DNA of 64,000 nt from Thiodiazotropha sp040506975 (GTDB taxonomy: Bacteria; Pseudomonadota; Gammaproteobacteria; Chromatiales; Chromatiaceae): assembly GCA_965211775.1 (NCBI GenBank), contig OZ242974.1, forward strand, positions 2,666,001 to 2,730,000, read 5' to 3'. The first letter of the stretch is position 1. Every line of letters starts with the position of its first letter. Below are positions 61,593 through 64,000 of this stretch, one piece after another. Below the pieces are notes generated by a model, which ran no database searches, was not told the origin of the DNA, and worked only from the letters and a program-made list of their open reading frames with translations. The translations under genes were made by a program, and so were the position numbers.

Positions 61593-62735
61593 ATGGCTGA
61601 GAACGAAAACGGCCAGGAAAAAACAGAACAACCCTCGGCGAAAAGACTGCTGGATGCCAAGCGGAAGGGACAGGTTCCCCGTTCCCGTGAACTCAACAGT
61701 ATGGCGGTAACCATGATCGGTGTGACCACACTCGTTGTCATGAGCAATACCATTGGCGACGGTTTGTCGCAGATGATGAGTGAGAGCTTTGTTCTGACCC
61801 GGGAGCAGATATTCGATATCAACATCATGTTGATTCAATTGGGTGAGCGTTTCCTGCAAATGATGGTGACGCTGCTGCCTTTTTTTCTCTTGGTCGTGGT
61901 GGCGGCCATCTTCAGTTCTGTCGCCCTGGGCGGGTTTTCCGTCAGCAGTGAGGCATTGGCGCCAAAACTGAGTAAATTGAGCCCGTTAAAAGGTATGAAG
62001 CGCATCTTTTCCGCGCGCGGGCTGGTAGAGATGCTGAAAGCTTTGGCCAAGTTCATCTTTATCGGTGGCGTCACCATACTGTTGCTTTGGATGTCGCTGG
62101 ATAAATTTCTCGCTTTACATGGTATGGAAATCTCGCAGGCAATGGAAAAACTGAATAGCCTGATCGGCTGGTCGGTGATCCTCATGACATCTACTTTGAT
62201 TCTTATCGCGGCGATCGATGTGCCGTTCCAACTGTGGGATCACAAGCGCCAACTGAAAATGACGCGCCAGGAACTGCGCGACGAATTGAAGGAGACCGAA
62301 GGCAAGCCGGAGGTGAAGAGCAGAATCCGGCAGCTGCAACGCGAGATGGCGCAAAAGCGCATGATGCAGGAGGTGCCACAGGCCGATGTCATCGTCACCA
62401 ACCCGACTCACTATGCGGTCGCATTAAAATACGATCCGCAAACCATGCACGCACCGAAACTGTTGGCAAAGGGCGCTGACCTGGTGGCAATGACTATCCG
62501 TGAAGTAGGCGCTGAGGCCAAGGTGCCCGTGGTGGAGTCACCGATGCTCGCACGCGCCATCTATTTCCATACCGAATTGAATGCCTTTATTCCCGCCGGA
62601 CTCTATCTCGCTGTCGCTCGACTGCTGGCCTACGTCTTCCAACTCAGGGCCTACCGAACCGAAGGCGGGGAATATCCGGAGCTGCCGGATGAGCTATCGA
62701 TTCCGGAAGAGTATCAACACTCACCAGGGGTGTAA
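61593..62735 (+). CDS. flhB: Flagellar export switch protein FlhB
   Basis: A 380-residue protein that controls substrate class in flagellar export. It opens MAENENGQEKTEQPSAKRLLDAKRKGQVPRS-like with the basic family N-terminus, has four membrane segments (about residues 32-210) and a cytoplasmic domain with the autocleavage site NPTH near residue 270 in VIVTNPTHYAVALKY. Intact. It starts three bases after the fliR remnant. Confidence 0.96.
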   Translation: MAENENGQEKTEQPSAKRLLDAKRKGQVPRSRELNSMAVTMIGVTTLVVMSNTIGDGLSQMMSESFVLTREQIFDINIMLIQLGERFLQMMVTLLPFFLLVVVAAIFSSVALGGFSVSSEALAPKLSKLSPLKGMKRIFSARGLVEMLKALAKFIFIGGVTILLLWMSLDKFLALHGMEISQAMEKLNSLIGWSVILMTSTLILIAAIDVPFQLWDHKRQLKMTRQELRDELKETEGKPEVKSRIRQLQREMAQKRMMQEVPQADVIVTNPTHYAVALKYDPQTMHAPKLLAKGADLVAMTIREVGAEAKVPVVESPMLARAIYFHTELNAFIPAGLYLAVARLLAYVFQLRAYRTEGGEYPELPDELSIPEEYQHSPGV

Positions 62736-62737
62736 CA

Positions 62738-64000
62738 ATGGACGCCACAGCAATCCTCGACAATGTCAGACAAACAGGCGCACGCGGGCTGGGTGCGCCA
62801 ATCATGCTGTTGATGTTGTTGACGATGATCGTGATTCCATTGCCACCGATTGCATTGGATATATTCTTTACTTTCAACATCACCCTCTCTCTGGTGGTGA
62901 TGCTGGTGGTGGTCTACACTCGCCGACCCCTCGAATTCTCGGTTTTTCCCAGCATGCTGCTGATTGCCACGCTGCTGCGTCTTGCCCTCAACGTGGCATC
63001 CACCCGGGTAGTTCTGTTGGAAGGCCATACCGGTGGTGATGCCGCCGGTAAAGTGATTGAAGCCTTTGGCGCCTTTGTCATTGGTGGTAACTATGCTGTC
63101 GGCCTGGTGGTCTTTCTGATCCTGGTGATCATCAATTTCGTGGTTGTGACCAAGGGTGCGGGTCGAGTCTCTGAGGTCAGTGCACGTTTCACCCTGGACG
63201 CGATGCCCGGAAAACAGATGGCAATCGACGCCGACCTCAATTCCGGCCTTATCGATCAGGATGAGGCCAGGACACGGCGTGAGGATATCGCCCGTGAAGC
63301 TGACTTTTACGGTGCTATGGATGGTGCGAGTAAGTTTGTTCGTGGTGATGCCATCGCCGGGATTCTGATCCTCTTCATCAATATAATAGGCGGTCTTTCC
63401 ATCGGTATGGCCCAGCACGGGCTTGATTTCTCCACGGCGTTGCAGAACTATGTGCTGTTGACCATCGGTGACGGATTGGTGGCGCAGATCCCCTCACTGC
63501 TACTTTCCACATCGGCTGCGATCATTGTCACCCGGGTAGCCAGCAGCCAGGATGTCGGCGGACAGATCGTCAGTCAGCTATTCAGCAGTCCCAAGGCGTT
63601 AACGGTAGCGGCATCAGTGCTGTTTCTGATGGGGATCATTCCGGGAATGCCCAACTTTGCGTTTCTTACACTATCGGCAGCCGCAGGGGCAGGCGCATGG
63701 ATGATCTGGCAACGTCAGATGAAGCCGGTGGAAGAACCGGTCATCGAAGAACCGGTGGAGCAACCGGAGCAGCGTGAACTGAGCTGGGATGATGTGCAAC
63801 CGGTCGATCTGATAGGACTCGAGGTGGGCTATCGTCTGATCCCGTTGGTCGATCGCAATCAGGGCGGGCAGCTGATGAATCGCATTAAGGGTGTCAGGCG
63901 CAAGCTCTCGCAGGAGATTGGCTTCCTTATCCCTTCGGTGCACATTCGCGACAATCTGGATCTCAATCCCAACAGCTATCGAATCTCGATCAATGGTGTC
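62738..64000 (+). CDS. flhA: Flagellar export protein FlhA (5' part, runs off window)
   Basis: The frame is open from ATG 62738 to the window end, giving 421 residues of a protein usually near 690. About eight membrane helices are visible, with FPSMLLIATLLRLALNVASTR, the conserved FHIPEP-like loop region VSARFTLDAMPGKQMAIDADL and IPSLLLSTSAAIIVTRV. The start of the cytoplasmic domain is seen near the end. It begins two bases after flhB. Confidence 0.96.
   Translation, partial: MDATAILDNVRQTGARGLGAPIMLLMLLTMIVIPLPPIALDIFFTFNITLSLVVMLVVVYTRRPLEFSVFPSMLLIATLLRLALNVASTRVVLLEGHTGGDAAGKVIEAFGAFVIGGNYAVGLVVFLILVIINFVVVTKGAGRVSEVSARFTLDAMPGKQMAIDADLNSGLIDQDEARTRREDIAREADFYGAMDGASKFVRGDAIAGILILFINIIGGLSIGMAQHGLDFSTALQNYVLLTIGDGLVAQIPSLLLSTSAAIIVTRVASSQDVGGQIVSQLFSSPKALTVAASVLFLMGIIPGMPNFAFLTLSAAAGAGAWMIWQRQMKPVEEPVIEEPVEQPEQRELSWDDVQPVDLIGLEVGYRLIPLVDRNQGGQLMNRIKGVRRKLSQEIGFLIPSVHIRDNLDLNPNSYRISINGV

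Overview
The window is a gammaproteobacterial chromosome segment. The gene order nnr-tsaE-amiB-mutL-miaA-hfq-hflX-hflK-hflC, followed by a yjeT-like gene, hisZ and purA, is the classic gammaproteobacterial housekeeping block, and cmoA-cmoB and a fliLMNOPQR-flhBA cluster fit the same class. MutL carries endonuclease-type C-terminal motifs. A malyl-CoA lyase/malate-CoA ligase operon and glycolate oxidase subunits suggest an autotrophic or C1/C2-handling lineage, possibly a relative of sulfur-oxidising gammaproteobacteria. That placement is inference: no sulfur or carbon-fixation gene is in view.

Layout. 1-15073: housekeeping block, interrupted by two near-identical IS1595-family elements between tsaE and amiB; the first sits exactly in the tsaE stop codon. 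15259-23341: RDD membrane protein, PilZ protein, a PAS histidine kinase with a FixJ-type regulator, a UMF1-type transporter, cmoA-cmoB and a YjbQ-family gene. 23342-34815: accessory stretch with katG, an intact IS1380-family element, palindromic and tandem repeats, a diguanylate cyclase, a GIY-YIG nuclease gene bracketed by perfect inverted repeats, an OsmC/disulfide-oxidoreductase pair and small secreted proteins. 34889-46952: glcD-glcE, a frameshifted OprC/NosA-type copper receptor, a UbiA-family prenyltransferase, the mclA-mtkA-mtkB-(secreted protein)-tlpA operon and an orphan ParA. 47000-54389: bacteriohemerythrin, ettA, and a two-gene signalling pair (HDOD-GAF-histidine kinase and receiver-PAS-GGDEF-EAL). 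54650-64000: flagellar export operon behind a sigma-54-like promoter, with fliR broken by an IS1380-family element nested inside an IS1595-family element; flhA runs off the end.

How the parts fit. Removing the insertion sequences and one copy of each target duplication restores tsaE (156 codons plus stop) and fliR (259 codons plus stop) exactly. The transposases of each family are almost identical between copies, so insertion-sequence activity is recent. Flagellar secretion is predicted to be broken unless intact alleles coexist. Oxidation of glycolate by GlcDE and condensation of the resulting glyoxylate with acetyl-CoA by MclA, followed by MtkAB, would be a plausible salvage route, though the direction cannot be read from sequence.

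The most unusual signal is the GIY-YIG locus at 31432-31848. Its 27-bp flanking palindromic modules recur, in the same inverted arrangement but without a gene, as a 77-bp doublet at 28391-28467. This resembles the relation between REP-associated transposase genes and REPIN doublets, but with a GIY-YIG nuclease instead.
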